From: Arctopsyche grandis
Lineage: Eukaryota; Arthropoda; Insecta; Trichoptera; Hydropsychidae
Direction: 5' to 3'
Length of the DNA stretch: 64,000 bases
NCBI RefSeq assembly: GCF_051622035.1
Contig: NC_135362.1
Location: forward strand, 10,729,501 to 10,793,500
Position numbers and translations under genes: made by a program. Every line of letters starts with the position of its first letter. Position 1 is the stretch's first letter. The notes beneath the pieces were generated by a model. That model saw nothing but the letters and a program-made list of their open reading frames with translations. It had not been told where the DNA came from and ran no database searches. Of the stretch, positions 22,465 to 35,100 are shown piece after piece.

Positions 22465-23414
22465 ATGCAATTATACCTTTTAGGTTTAGTATCTTCCAAA
22501 AGTCCAAATGTGATTCAAGCATGTGGTATAAAATACTTCGCACCTCCACCAAATTACGATGGTAAGATATTTAGTTACAATATGTTACGAATTTGTATTC
22601 CACACTTACTACTTGCTATATTCTTTTTTTTTTTTGTTACGATTTCAGATATTGTAATGCCCGAAAAGTCTAAGCTAAGGGTATTCGAGAGAGTACCGCA
22701 ATTCAATAATAATAAAGCACCAAAAATGCAGAAACGTTTACGATATATGAGAGGTCCGGAACCAATTCACAACACCTTGCAATACAAACAATTTGGCATT
22801 ATCGTCAGTACAAAAAATATTTTATAGTTTTATCAAAATGTTTTTAAATTTTAGACTTCATTTATGTTGAATTTTTTTAGGCTACGGGTGGTGGGAGACT
22901 AAACCATGAACACATGGAAATGGTGAGGATGGGAATTTTGCGTAAAATTGATCAGAAGCGAATGTTTGCCGTGTGGAGAGTGGATCCGCCCTGGCAACCC
23001 ATCACCAAAAAGGGCCAAGGGCAACGTATGGGTGGTGGTAAAGGTGCAATTGATCATTATTGCACGCCCGTGAAACCCGACAGGGTAATCATCGAAGTTG
23101 GTGGACAGTGTGAATTTTTAGAGGTATACTATCGCATTCAATTCACATTATCGTCTTATTCGATGTACATACATATTTCATCGTGTTTGTCTTTGTAGGT
23201 GAAAAAATTTTTAGAAGGTATTGCATGCCGGTTACCATTCACTGCAAGGGTAGTTTCACAGGAAATGTTAGATCAAGAAAAAATTGCCGCAAAAAAAAGC
23301 GAGAAATTGAATTTGAATAGATATACAATGAAGTATCTCATTCAAAACAATATGGGAGGATGCCACAAATGGCTTTCTCCAACGGATCGCAAATACCATG
23401 CAAAATATATATAG
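22465..23414 (+). CDS. mRpL16: mitochondrial ribosomal protein L16 (uL16m), 4 exons
   Basis: Exons 22465-22561, 22649-22803, 22881-23123 and 23199-23414 (711 nt, 236 residues), GT-AG and in phase. It is a structural protein of the mitochondrial large ribosomal subunit, near the peptidyl-transferase centre. Recognisable stretches are [60 protein letters not shown] (across the second intron), [20 protein letters not shown] and the end [15 protein letters not shown]. The start is uncertain: the ATG at 22465 is followed 19 bp later by TTTTAG|G, which could be a splice acceptor for an upstream exon ending in phase 1. An AATAAA-like signal lies about 50 nt past the stop. The bacterial-type L16 core is unmistakable. 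Confidence 0.93.
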
Positions 23415-23687
23415 ATAATTATTAGGCAATTTACACATTTCAGATTATAGATTTAAAATTAAAATAAAAAAATTTTTCATGAAAACTTGTATTTATTGCA
23501 TTATTCCATTTATTAACCTCGGGATACAAATCTGTAAGGGGCGAGAAAGCTGTGTCATGGATTTGGACTTTGGGAGGACTTCATCTTCTTCGTTTAGCTC
23601 AAACTAAGCAAGACATAGCTATGAATGCTTTCTGGTATTAAAATCAACCATACCGTATTAAAACTACGTACTTAACTACATAAGTAT

Positions 23688-23982
23688 TGTTACGTAGGGA
23701 TGTGTTCAGGATCCAAATGGACGGCCAAAGTTGCTTCATAGCATTTATTTAACGATTCAGGAGGTCCACACGAGATCGCCGCTCGCTCTAGAATACTTGA
23801 TCTACCGTATGTACCCCCGATTCGTTGGCGTGTCTATTGTGTAGGCACATAGGTCTACCTGCACTCGCCCCGTTCTGCGAGAACTCACTTACAGAGTCCT
23901 GTTAACTTAATCCGGGGTTCATTTTGTTCACTCACAAATGCACTTACACAGTGGATACTCTCTCCCATGTTTCCACGTTACA
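23688..23982 (-). mobile_element. solo LTR, gypsy-like, 295 bp
   Basis: TGTTACGTAGGG...CCACGTTACA, flanked by a perfect GTAT duplication (23684-23687 and 23983-23986). An AATAAA on the minus strand lies near 23747, toward the CTACGTAACA end, which sets the orientation. Confidence 0.88.
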
Positions 23983-23999
23983 GTATCATATCTAAATCC

Positions 24000-24078
24000 A
24001 TTTGTCATCCACTGCTGAGTGAAGGCCTTTCCAACACGCTTCCATTCGTCTCTGTTTTGCGCAACTCTCATCCCACAC
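24000..24078 (-). mobile_element. 3' end of a non-LTR retrotransposon
   Basis: On the minus strand this resembles the terminal coding words VAQNRDEWKRVG-ET of the copy at 43868, inverted and about 80 bp long. 5'-truncated, as usual for LINEs. Confidence 0.55.
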
Positions 24079-27000
24079 TTTTTAGTCTCAAGAATTTATT
24101 AAAAATATTTATTTTATTTTTGCAAATGAAGATTAGTTTGATATTTATTTATTCATAAACTTTAATAAATTTGAATGAAAAAGATTTAAATCAGTCAAAA
24201 TCACGATCCAAATACTTTTGAAGGATGTATGTAAATTTGAATATAAATTAATTAATCAAAGAACTAGTGAACATTTCAAAATCTAAGCAAGCAAAAATAT
24301 AATATTTTTCTTCAAGATCGTACACAATATTGGTAATAAAGGATAACAGGGCCTATAACAGAACCTCGAGGAACTCCAATTGGAACCGGGAAATAATCTA
24401 AAGAACGGGCACCGATCTTCACACAGAGATTCTATTGAATTTCAAACACTCTAGCTCAGCTCAGTAGTTGTCCCCACACATGAATATACGTATGTAGAAG
24501 TCCAATAATAGGAATAATATCAAAAGCCTTATATTTAAATTATTTTTACCATATTTGAATAGAATGAATGATTGGACATTAGCTGGTAGCATCAATGCTT
24601 TATTATAAATATGAATACCAATAAATATTTATATTTAATAACAATACAAAACAAATTTACTGAATCACTAAAAACATTTCATAATATAATCATATTTAAA
24701 TTTGTTCATTTGATAAGGCTTTCGAAATATACATACTTACTCATGTGAATATTTTCTTATTCCAACCAACCTAAGTAAAAGATTCAGGTCAAGTAAAGGG
24801 CAAATAATAAATTACAAATAACGTTTATTTGTATTGTATTATGACAAAAAATTGTAATCAATAATGCAATGACATATGTATTTGGTAACTGCTTTATATT
24901 AAGTTGTAAATGTAGCACACAACTGACATTCAGAAACGATTGAAACAATAAAAAATACGTAATATTTCTATAAAAATGGAAGTACACAATGTATACATAA
25001 TAGAGGAATGTTAAATTATTAATAAGACTTGTGCACATTATAATAATTATGTATACAGATATGCAAACAAGTCAATATACGTTTTTCTAACACAAATATT
25101 TTACGTAACAAACATTTTCCATGATTACACAATATACAAATCTGTATGTATATTTTGTTTAAATTAAATCACTTGCGTGTTGTGTGTATATATATATATA
25201 GGTATATTTTATGACAAATTTTATAATTTACTATACATTAACTTTGAAACGAAACAAATATTACATCGTTTGATCGTTACATATTGTTTTCACGACGGCG
25301 TAAAGTTAAGAGTAAACGATGACAACCTGCAGACGGAAACTGTTCCTGAGAGATGAAAATTTTCACTGAAAACGCAAAACAACAACACCAATACAAGAGC
25401 GATTTCATCGGAGTCACTGTCGTATACATTTTTCACATAAAAAAAACAAACACTTCATTTTCCGAGCATACGATTTGCAGACATAGTTTATTCTCAGGTG
25501 CTTTCAGCAATGTTTTAACAATTTTAAATCACTTACACTATCACCAAAGGCGTGTCATTGTATCTCTTGACAGATGTTTCGCCATTTCACATAAGGAAAT
25601 TTTCATCTAGGAGTATTTCAGTGTCACCGTGTACGCTTAGCTCAAGCATTACAATTTTGATATATATATATATATAAAACATTTAATACATAAGGTACAT
25701 CAAATGAAATTCAGACAATTACACGATTGCCAATTTGCAAGTATGTTCAACAGTCATTTGTACAATAATGAGATTGGAATTTTATTTTAAATATTATGTA
25801 CATTTTGAACTAATACGAATAACATTTATTCTGTGGCATGTATTTTCTCGATTTATAATGGATTTGATTGTTCTGTTTTTGATTTCTTTATTTTATTACA
25901 TATATATGAACATTCAAGTTTAATACTGACAACGCCGTTAAAAGCAGTTAGCTATTTTTATTTGGCTTCATTGTAAACATATTGAAATATTCACACGTAT
26001 AATACTAAATCGATTTTATTTTTAAAAGAATGAATATATTTTCTTTTGTATTATGCAAATTGCGATATTTATCAAGCGATTTTGTTGATGTTTATTACTA
26101 TCTATAGACAACCAAATGTACATATGTGTCGTATAAAAAATCATAAGTAAAGTAAAACACTTGGTGGGTAGCTCATATATGTATGTAATAACTAAACAAA
26201 GATCACAAATGTAACTGCTTAACTATACGAAGACTTGAGGTATGAGATACAAAGCGTACACAGTAGTGTTTTTTTAATATTTTTATTTACGATTTAGACT
26301 TATATTCAGTGAGTACGACAACTTTGGTCCAGTCTTTCGCCATCGATCTTCTAGAATTCAGGGTTATTAATTATTGACTAGATATGTATTAAAAATAAGC
26401 CTTTTTATCATATTATAAGGTAAGTGTAGAGAATATTTACGTACGGGGATGGCACTTTTAGACCGTAAATTATGGTACTATAAAAGTTCATACAAATATA
26501 TAAAACAGCAGCAAAATACATCCACAAGGTGATAACACCTCATTTTTATTCAATAACACTTAATTTTTGTATTACTAAAGCTGTGTGCATGTATGTTCAT
26601 TAGTATTGATAGCTTTGTAAATTTTACAGAATAACAAACTGATGCTTTAGAGAGGGTAGAAATTTAATGAAGCGCGATATATTTTGAGTATTTTTTCAGT
26701 TTACGTAATATTTCATTCATAACAATAAATAAATTATATTATATAAGACATTAACAACTGCGGAATTGATGATTCGGTGATGTTCGGCAAATTCAAGCAA
26801 TATATTATACTTTACATACAACACGTTCTGAATACATTAATGAAAGGCCAAAATAAGATAAATTGAAATTTTTATAACTCGTCAGAAATAGAATCTTTAC
26901 CAAAATCACATCCAGTTCGATTTTATTCATCGAAAGATTGCAGAACTGGTTCTTGCCGTTTTGTAATTGTGTATGTGTGTGAGTGTATATGTGTGAGTGT

Positions 27001-28776
27001 GTAATATTTTATAAATAAGGTAAAACAATGTGGTTTAACAAATCAAGCAAACTATGCATGTCGACCTACACATAATTTATCTTCTATGTATGCAGAGTGC
27101 TCCTCTAGTGACATATCAAATGTTATATTTAAAAAGAATTCAACATCGTATTTTTTAATCATTATATCAAATATGCGAACAATCTATATTATATTTATAT
27201 TACAAACAATACAACATTTATAAATACACGCAAGCTGTCTATACTACTCCGATATACCATTTTTGTTACGTTCCGTAGCATATATCGTGAAGCAAGCCAA
27301 ATGCTAAATACAAGTCCTTAAAAATATTTACAAATCATCATTATTAAATGTAAAATGTACAAAAAACATTTGGAATAAATACATTTTAATTTCATTCATA
27401 ATAAAATAAAAACAGGGAAAAATGTAATATAATATTATAATTAAAAAAAAAAAACACATACTTGGCTCGCATACATTCCACCTATCATACACTTTTTGGG
27501 CTTTAGTTTATATATCACTGTGTTTTCTTATTTATCAATGCTTAACATTTATTCTTTAAATAAATTAATATAAATACATACACATACATTGTACACACAT
27601 ACATACATACATATCTCTTTTTCACGAATTGATAAAACACGTCTATAGCTATCACACGCTTCATACGATCTACACATGGCTTTTTGTGCTTAATAATTAC
27701 TCACTCTAATTCTTTTTACAAGCTGATATGATCATTGCAATTTAATGGTCTTATTTTATTTTGGTGATATTTGTCAAATGAAAACTTATCATATAAAGCA
27801 ACTCGGAAAAATTTGACTGCAAAAAATTAAAATGATTGTCATAAATGTGGGCAATAAAATGATATTACAAATAAAAAGCCTAGGCACTTGAAGTTATTCA
27901 TAAGTACAATTTGATATTCGTCAAACATTAGTCGTAAAACCAAAATTTATCAAATTATTATCTACTTATTTCAATTGTGCCTAGATTTTAATATTAATTG
28001 CAAATATTATATAAAACAAATATATTTATTTAATTATATCAATGTAGATGAAAATTAATAAATAAATTAAAAAAAAAATTAGTATATTATTATGACAATG
28101 GTAAAATTAACATTATTACTGTCCCTTTAAATAAAATACCTTTCAAAGCTGTTTGGCAAACTTTTGATGAGAGGAATCAAATATATAGAACATTTGAGAA
28201 TACAGATTATAAGTTTTCATTGCCTCTCGTCAAACCTTTCAATGATACAACATCAAACAAGATATAGATATATGAATGAGCAAAAACAATGACAAACGAT
28301 TGTAAAATATTTCATAAATATGAAGTGACAATCGAAAAACATTTACACATAATTATTGTTTACACCATTGTATCAAATATTACACAGATTAAAGCTATGT
28401 AGACACGTGCATTTGTTTAGTGACTAGATTCAAGTGGACGCACACTCCTAACGAACATCCACTGCATAATACATACATATATAAATATTTAATAATAAAT
28501 AGATTTTGCTGTTGTTTTTTTATTATTTTAATTATGATCACTGCAAGATCCTTTTACGATGGGGGGAATACTGATTGTTATATACCTGTGTTTTCAGTTG
28601 TTTTTATATACTTTAAGGAAACGGAAGGAGATAAAATTTTTGGTCTTTCGCTGATTTTTCATATTGGTACGATAAAATAATTGATGACGAGACTTATCAT
28701 GTATGTACATTGTACAATTCTACAATTGTATCTCCTTAAGTTTTTACACGATTTCCTTCAGAAGGTGTACGGCAAT
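24079..28776 (-). other. AT-rich stretch, probable long 3' UTR of the TMEM132 gene
   Basis: About 4.7 kb with no convincing ORF on either strand. It contains TA and TG/TATG microsatellites (for example 25184-25200, 26970-27000, 27590-27612) and many minus-strand AATAAA-type signals. As it directly follows the stop codons of a large minus-strand gene of a neural family, much of it may be 3' UTR. Extent unknown. Confidence 0.35.
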
Positions 28777-29109
28777 CTAAGCGTATGATTCGCTCAAATT
28801 GTCGAACAGGTATTCTAGCTGATTGGCGGTGTAACTTTTGATGTTGGCCATCACACTCGGGCTAGCAAACGTTATGTTCCCGTTGAGGATATTCTCGATA
28901 TCCAACAAACCCACCTCCGACTTGTCCGATTCTACATTATTATTATTATTCATAAGAACATCACGCTGGGACAGTAGAGCGGCACCCGTCGAGACGATCG
29001 ACGATCCCGTCTTCTTGTTCGGCGTATTGTGCACGCTGGCTATGCCGCTTCCCATCAGATGTTGATATTTAAACGTTGATAGAATCTGTCGGATCTTTGC
29101 AATGATCTC
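28777..29109 (-). CDS. TMEM132: alternative terminal exon of TMEM132 gene, 110-residue tail
   Basis: An alternative acceptor (GTAGAG|GAGATC) at 29110, 21 nt beyond the 29130 acceptor, keeps the same phase and bypasses the ESNA-stop. It gives EIIAKIRQILSTFKYQ, then GSGIASVHNTPNKKTGSS, an Asn run, SEVGLLDIENIL and finally NQLEYLFDNLSESYA-stop at 28777. Composition is protein-like in an otherwise AT-rich stretch, and the end resembles the short isoform's DQIMHYFHNLKESNA. The joining route is my inference; another acceptor is possible. Confidence 0.65.
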   Translation of the reverse strand, partial: EIIAKIRQILSTFKYQHLMGSGIASVHNTPNKKTGSSIVSTGAALLSQRDVLMNNNNNVESDKSEVGLLDIENILNGNITFASPSVMANIKSYTANQLEYLFDNLSESYA

Positions 29110-29115
29110 CTCTAC

Positions 29116-32100
29116 TCAGGCATTCGACTCCTGTGGGATTTTTCACAAACTAAGCTGATTTATGCTGAAATTCTTCAGACTTATATGACTAGAACTATAA
29201 ATTATATTTTTTATCTATTGTATAAATATTAGAAATTCATTTATAATATTTTCCTTTAATGATATCTCATTAAATTTACTGACACAGAATACACAAAAGA
29301 ATATTTTTTTATTATTATTAATATCATATACAATTAACTCTCTTATAACATGCTAGGTCTGTTCAATAAGAAAATGAAAAAATAAGTGAAAAACATAAAA
29401 CATGATGGTGATTGGAAAAATGCACTCTCGAGACATCCAAACTTTCAAAGATGCTCAAGAAGAAGTAACGCAATAGAATTCCACAAAAAAGCATCAAGGG
29501 GTATTTATATGTTATCTGAGGGTGCTAACCTTTTTTTGTGGAATTCTATTGCGTAAGTTCTTTTTGAGCGCCTTTGAATATTAGGACTTCCCGAAACTGC
29601 GCCACTATTTAGTGCATTTTTCCGGGATGCAGCCCCACTAAATTTTCAATCATTTTTGCTAATTTTATTTTCTGTACTTACATTTATAACATCTTTTTGC
29701 TGAACCGATGTAGCGCGTTATAAGAGAGTTGAGTCTAGCATTAAGATAAGATTTTGCCTACACATAGTATTTGTGAAATTGTTAATTATTAATTAAATAA
29801 TATATATAAATTTCACAATCTTTTCTTGTTTGAAAGTGAAATCTTAATATTCAAACTGGAAAATTTTGACTAAGAGTTTTAAAATGCAAGCTATTGACAA
29901 TTTGACAGAAGCAAATTTAGCAAAAAAAAAAAGAAAACAATACTAAATCGTTTTTTAATTGTGTGAAAATACCTTTAAATTATGAAAATAATGCATAATT
30001 TGATCATAGTCCATTTCTAGGTCGTCTAATCCCAACGACTCCGTGGGTAAATCGTCGGTGCCGTTTTCATCAGTGGGACTTGAAAACATTGGATTTCCCA
30101 CTATCGTTGCTCTTTTAACTTCAGGACTGGAGCCTCGAGAACCAGTGGCTAAAAATAAATAAAAATAAATTATAATTAAATTCAAAAACGAATTAAAAAT
30201 TTAGATAAACAAAATAATAAAAAATAAATCATGTATATGACTGATATGAATGTAAATGTTATTTTTTTTATGAATAATGATGATGATTTATATGCCTTCA
30301 GTCATGTATATGAATTAAAAAACATAAAAACTCTATTGTTACCATTATTCTCACCAGCTATCTCGACGAAATCGGAATTAGCAACGTCTGCTTTGTGCTG
30401 TGTGTGCACCGGAGGTTTCACTCTATATACAACTTCGCCCAAACCTACCAGAAAAGTAAAGTCAAACATTTATAAACACGTTTATAACATATACAATCAT
30501 AATCAGTACATTACAAACCTATTCCAGAGTCCCTCATAAGGTCTGGGCTGTGTGGATTGGGGGACAGTTCCAATTTTTTCCCCAATTCTGTGTTCAATTT
30601 ATTCTGAGTTTCAATTTTTTGTTGCGGTGTTTGAACGTCTACATCAAATTCGAACATTCCGGAGCATTCTTCTTTTGAAAGGCTCGTAATGTTGTCGACT
30701 AAAGAAGTCATGTTTCCGAGACTGGTGGGATTATTGTTTTGGTTATTGTTCGCGACAATGTTGTAACTATCGCTGATGTTGGACGATGATGCGTCAGTAT
30801 AACATCTATCGCGAATCATCCTGAAAGATAATCGTTGGAATCAATTTTCATAGCTAAGTTGGACGTATGTGAAAAACAAAGGATTAACAAACAGAAAAAC
30901 AAAAAGGATTATTTCAAAAAACGGATTACATATTGTTTATAAATTTACTTGTTATCCATATTATAAGACTTTCTAGGACTTCCTACATTTGCGTTTGGTG
31001 AAGTACTATTCGGCGGTTTTTCTGACTTCTTGTGGTGACGAGAATGATTGTTTCGACGCGTCGGTGGCATTATGGTATCTGGCAAAATCTAAAAATAAAT
31101 AAATAAAAATTTATAAATACATGTACATATATCATTTGTGTAAAACTAAAAAATATAATTTTACATTGATTTTAAAATTATTATTTTTTTCAATAAGAGA
31201 AAATTCTTCTACATACATACATATGTATATCAGAAATGATAAATCGAATAGTCCAGTCATACTATGATGATATTATATGTAATTTAAAAGTCTTCGGTAA
31301 AAATTAATACAATATGTTGAAGAAAAGAAAATATAATAAAAAAAATCGTTCACTTTTAACATAGAACAATATAGAAAAATATATTTTTTTATGAAAGTAA
31401 AGAAGAGATAATATGATATATAAAATAAGTATATAGACATACATATATGCGATATTTCATTATTACATTACCTTAATAAAAATAATTAAGTGGAAAAAAT
31501 GGATAGGATTTTTAACGTCTTTTGAAAGTCAATGAATATTAAGTATACATATAATCCTTAAGTATCAAAAATAGCATAAAATGTCATCGGTCATTAATAT
31601 CTTTCATGAAAGAATAATGCACAATTTGCATCCTCCCCAATACAATGAAAAGTAAATACTTGTTAATATTGAAAAATAGTAGCTCATAATATATAATCCA
31701 TTAAATTTACCCTGTGTGGGGTACTTCTTCCACCGGCGATAGGTTGTTGGGGAGTGCGATGGGGTGGTACGGGAGGTCGGTACTCTTCCGGAGAAGCCTG
31801 TGTCTCTAATGGTACGGCATGCGGTGGTAGAGGAGGTGCCGAAGAGTCTGGTCTGTAAATAAACAACCAGCAAAATAAATCACCGCTCATAACAACAAAC
31901 ATAAAACAACCTCAATATGATTTGACTTACTGCCAACTTTTAGCGTTCTCGGATCCGTTATGTCTCACCGGTCGTGACATCCTATCCCTCTTCGTGTACG
32001 TGGCGGTGTCAATTATGCGACTGTCGTTGCTCGCGCTTCTTCCTCGTCTTTCCACGTTGTTTTGGGAAGGCAGCTCTATATGGTTGGGATTGTCGAAACT

Positions 32101-35100
32101 GGTCACGGTCACGTTACCGTTTGCTTGATCGGATTTGATGGCGTCGTCTGGATCAGCGTAGTTCAAATTCAGAGGATTGCTTGTGATTCTTATTTCGCGG
32201 TTTAGATGGCTGCGAATGGCTGCATCACTCTGTGCAGGAGGTGGTGGAGGAACAGGAGTACTGTTTCTGTTGACTGCTTGTACTTGATGGCCAGTGTGAC
32301 GCTCTATGGTTGCACGTCCTAAAAAAATATATTTAATTTCTATACTGGCATATACATACATACATATATAATCAGGAAGGCCTCACAGGTAAATCCCAGC
32401 GCGCCTTCCTGATCAATTATTAGCATTGATAAACAATCTATAGAGCAATATCATAGAGACATCTATGGATAAATTTGACAAGGATTTTTGCAGCATTTTA
32501 TAAATCAGCAAATTCCAGACGATGAGAAATCAAATTTTACGAGAAATAGGACAAGGTTGCCAATTTGTTGGAACTGTTTCAATGAAGTCAGTTAAATTGG
32601 CAAACTCTGATAGAAACGATCGACCTGCAGTCACATATCCAAAGTCTGGCCAGCAGTAACGGGTCAGGGATTGAACCCATGACCGTTCAGTTGAAAGCAT
32701 TACACGCTAACCACTGATCTATACTGATCTATTCAGTGCTACAAACATTTCATTATTTGCAAATACATGATTTTTGGTAGAGATTTTGATTTATTATACG
32801 CATTACTGATTAAAGGTGTTAAAAAAAAATCATTCATATAACAAAAACACCCAATACTTTTTACAAGTTTCAAAAACCCAGCTACATAGATAGAAATTCA
32901 GGGTTTCAAAAATAATACGTATGGTCACGGCTTTTTTTCCATGTAACGAGGTAGAATGGCGTTCCGGCACCTTTTTGTCTCGGCATTGTTTTATATTTCA
33001 AACGAATATTCTATATAATATAATCTTTTCCAATAAAAAAACTTAACAAGAAGTGAGTTCCAGCACCTATTTTTTTCACAAAAAAGCCCTGCGTATGGTA
33101 ATATCATTTTTAAAAAATATTACCTAGCCAAACCCAATCATGTGCATTGGTTGTAGATTCCCTGGGAGGTTTTCTATTATCTCTTCCGATTCCTAGACTT
33201 GTGCCAATTAATCCTGCCACTTGTATTTTACCGGTATCGCCTATTGGTTGTAGAGGCATAGCTGGTCCGAGACCGGTAGTAGCTTCAGGTCCAATCGGTT
33301 TAAATTTAGATGCATATACAACGCACGACACAACAAATATCTGAAAATAAATCATAATATATTTAAAGTAAAAGCAAATCTAAAATAAATGAAAAAATAA
33401 ATAAATGTAAATTACCACAATCGCAAAGCAGAAGGCAGCCAACAGCACATACATTCCGATTTCCACAGGTGTCATGTGAGGTTGATGACGGACTCCTTGT
33501 CTGCGACCGTTTACACCGCCGAGTTGTCTAGCTTGAACAGTAGGTTCATGGTTATTCTCATCTTTCAAAGGAATTCCTTAAAATAAAACATAACAATTAA
33601 TTCATTTAAGTTATATAAAATACATCAAAAATAAAATAATATCTTACCGATGAGAATATCGTGAAGGTCGGAGAGCGGACCTTTGTTGCCACTTCGCATT
33701 ATATCATCGTTTTGAGGAGTATCGGGACGTTGTGGAATTTCACTAGCTGAAAAGTCTACTTCAACAGATGCTGAAGCGCTAGCCAGGATGAGACCACCTG
33801 ATACTGAATTGGCATCTGTTTTGCTAGACGAACTCCTCGCTTTGCCGTTGACGCCGGCTGCTACACGGCAGTCTTCGGATAACAGCAAAGCAACGCGTAG
33901 CAATTCTCCATTACCTGAAATTATTTTTATTTTACATAAATAAATTATTTTTATTTTAAATGATTGCATGTAACTCAGTAATTGAATTAGTTTTGTTTGA
34001 ATTATAATTGAATGGAGATTTGGGTTACCTTCTCCGACGGCAATCACTCGAGGATGATGGGAAGCAACCATCGGTGCAAATGCCACAACATCAGGATCTA
34101 AGCTTTCAACGCGTAATACATAGTCGGCTACACTCACGTCTCGTAGAGGAGTACGGGAACCGTCTGAAAATTCTATATCGATATCCAGCAAACCTTCCTG
34201 AAATTTGTAATGGAGTATATGTTGAGTAAAAGTTTATGGAACACCACTGCTGAGCTAGTATGATGTATACAACATGTACTATTTTGAAATATATTAACCT
34301 GATACTGAGCAGTCAATCTTCGAGTAACTGTAGTTTCTGATATATATCCATTTTCAATAGCATTATCTGGAGATATATTGAGTTGTAGTCCTGATATCAC
34401 TTTAACAATCAATCGCGCTATCGTAACTCGATCACTACCGATGCGAATTTCTCTTGCACCAATTACTCTTCCTAAAAACATATTCAATATTAATAATAAG
34501 AATAGAATTGTCTAAAATATGTTTAAATGAAATAAAAAAGATCTAACCTGTGATTGGTGAAAGAACTTGAACTTCGGTACGACCGGTAGCTCGTCCTTGC
34601 AGTGAGCGTCCTCGGAGTATGGCCAATCGAGGATCGGCAACACGTAGTAAAGGTAGTACAAGTTCAGTAACTCTTAACCAAGTTCGACGCGATACTAAAT
34701 AGCTCACTCTACCAGAATCGTGGTCTGTTGCGAGGAATCTTGCAAACACCTAATTGTAATTCAATGTGAGTAATGAAATAGATAATTATCATTAAGACAG
34801 ACGACGATTAAAATTTTGGCTAACTTACATCCACAGGACTTTGTTGGAATCGCAATCGACAGGAATGTCTGTCTCCGGAGACGCTGTTGCTGAAATCTTC
34901 AGAGGAAGGCATGCCATATGATCGGCGACGTCTCCGACCTTTGCTCGGTGTACCGACTTCTTCGGGCACTTTCCAACCTTTTATTTGCGATAATCTAAAG
35001 TCATCGACGTTGACTTCTAATGGAAACTCCGGCATCCAAACAGTGAACTTAGCTAGACCAGTATAAGTGCCGTATTTGACGATGATGGAAGCATTGGAAG

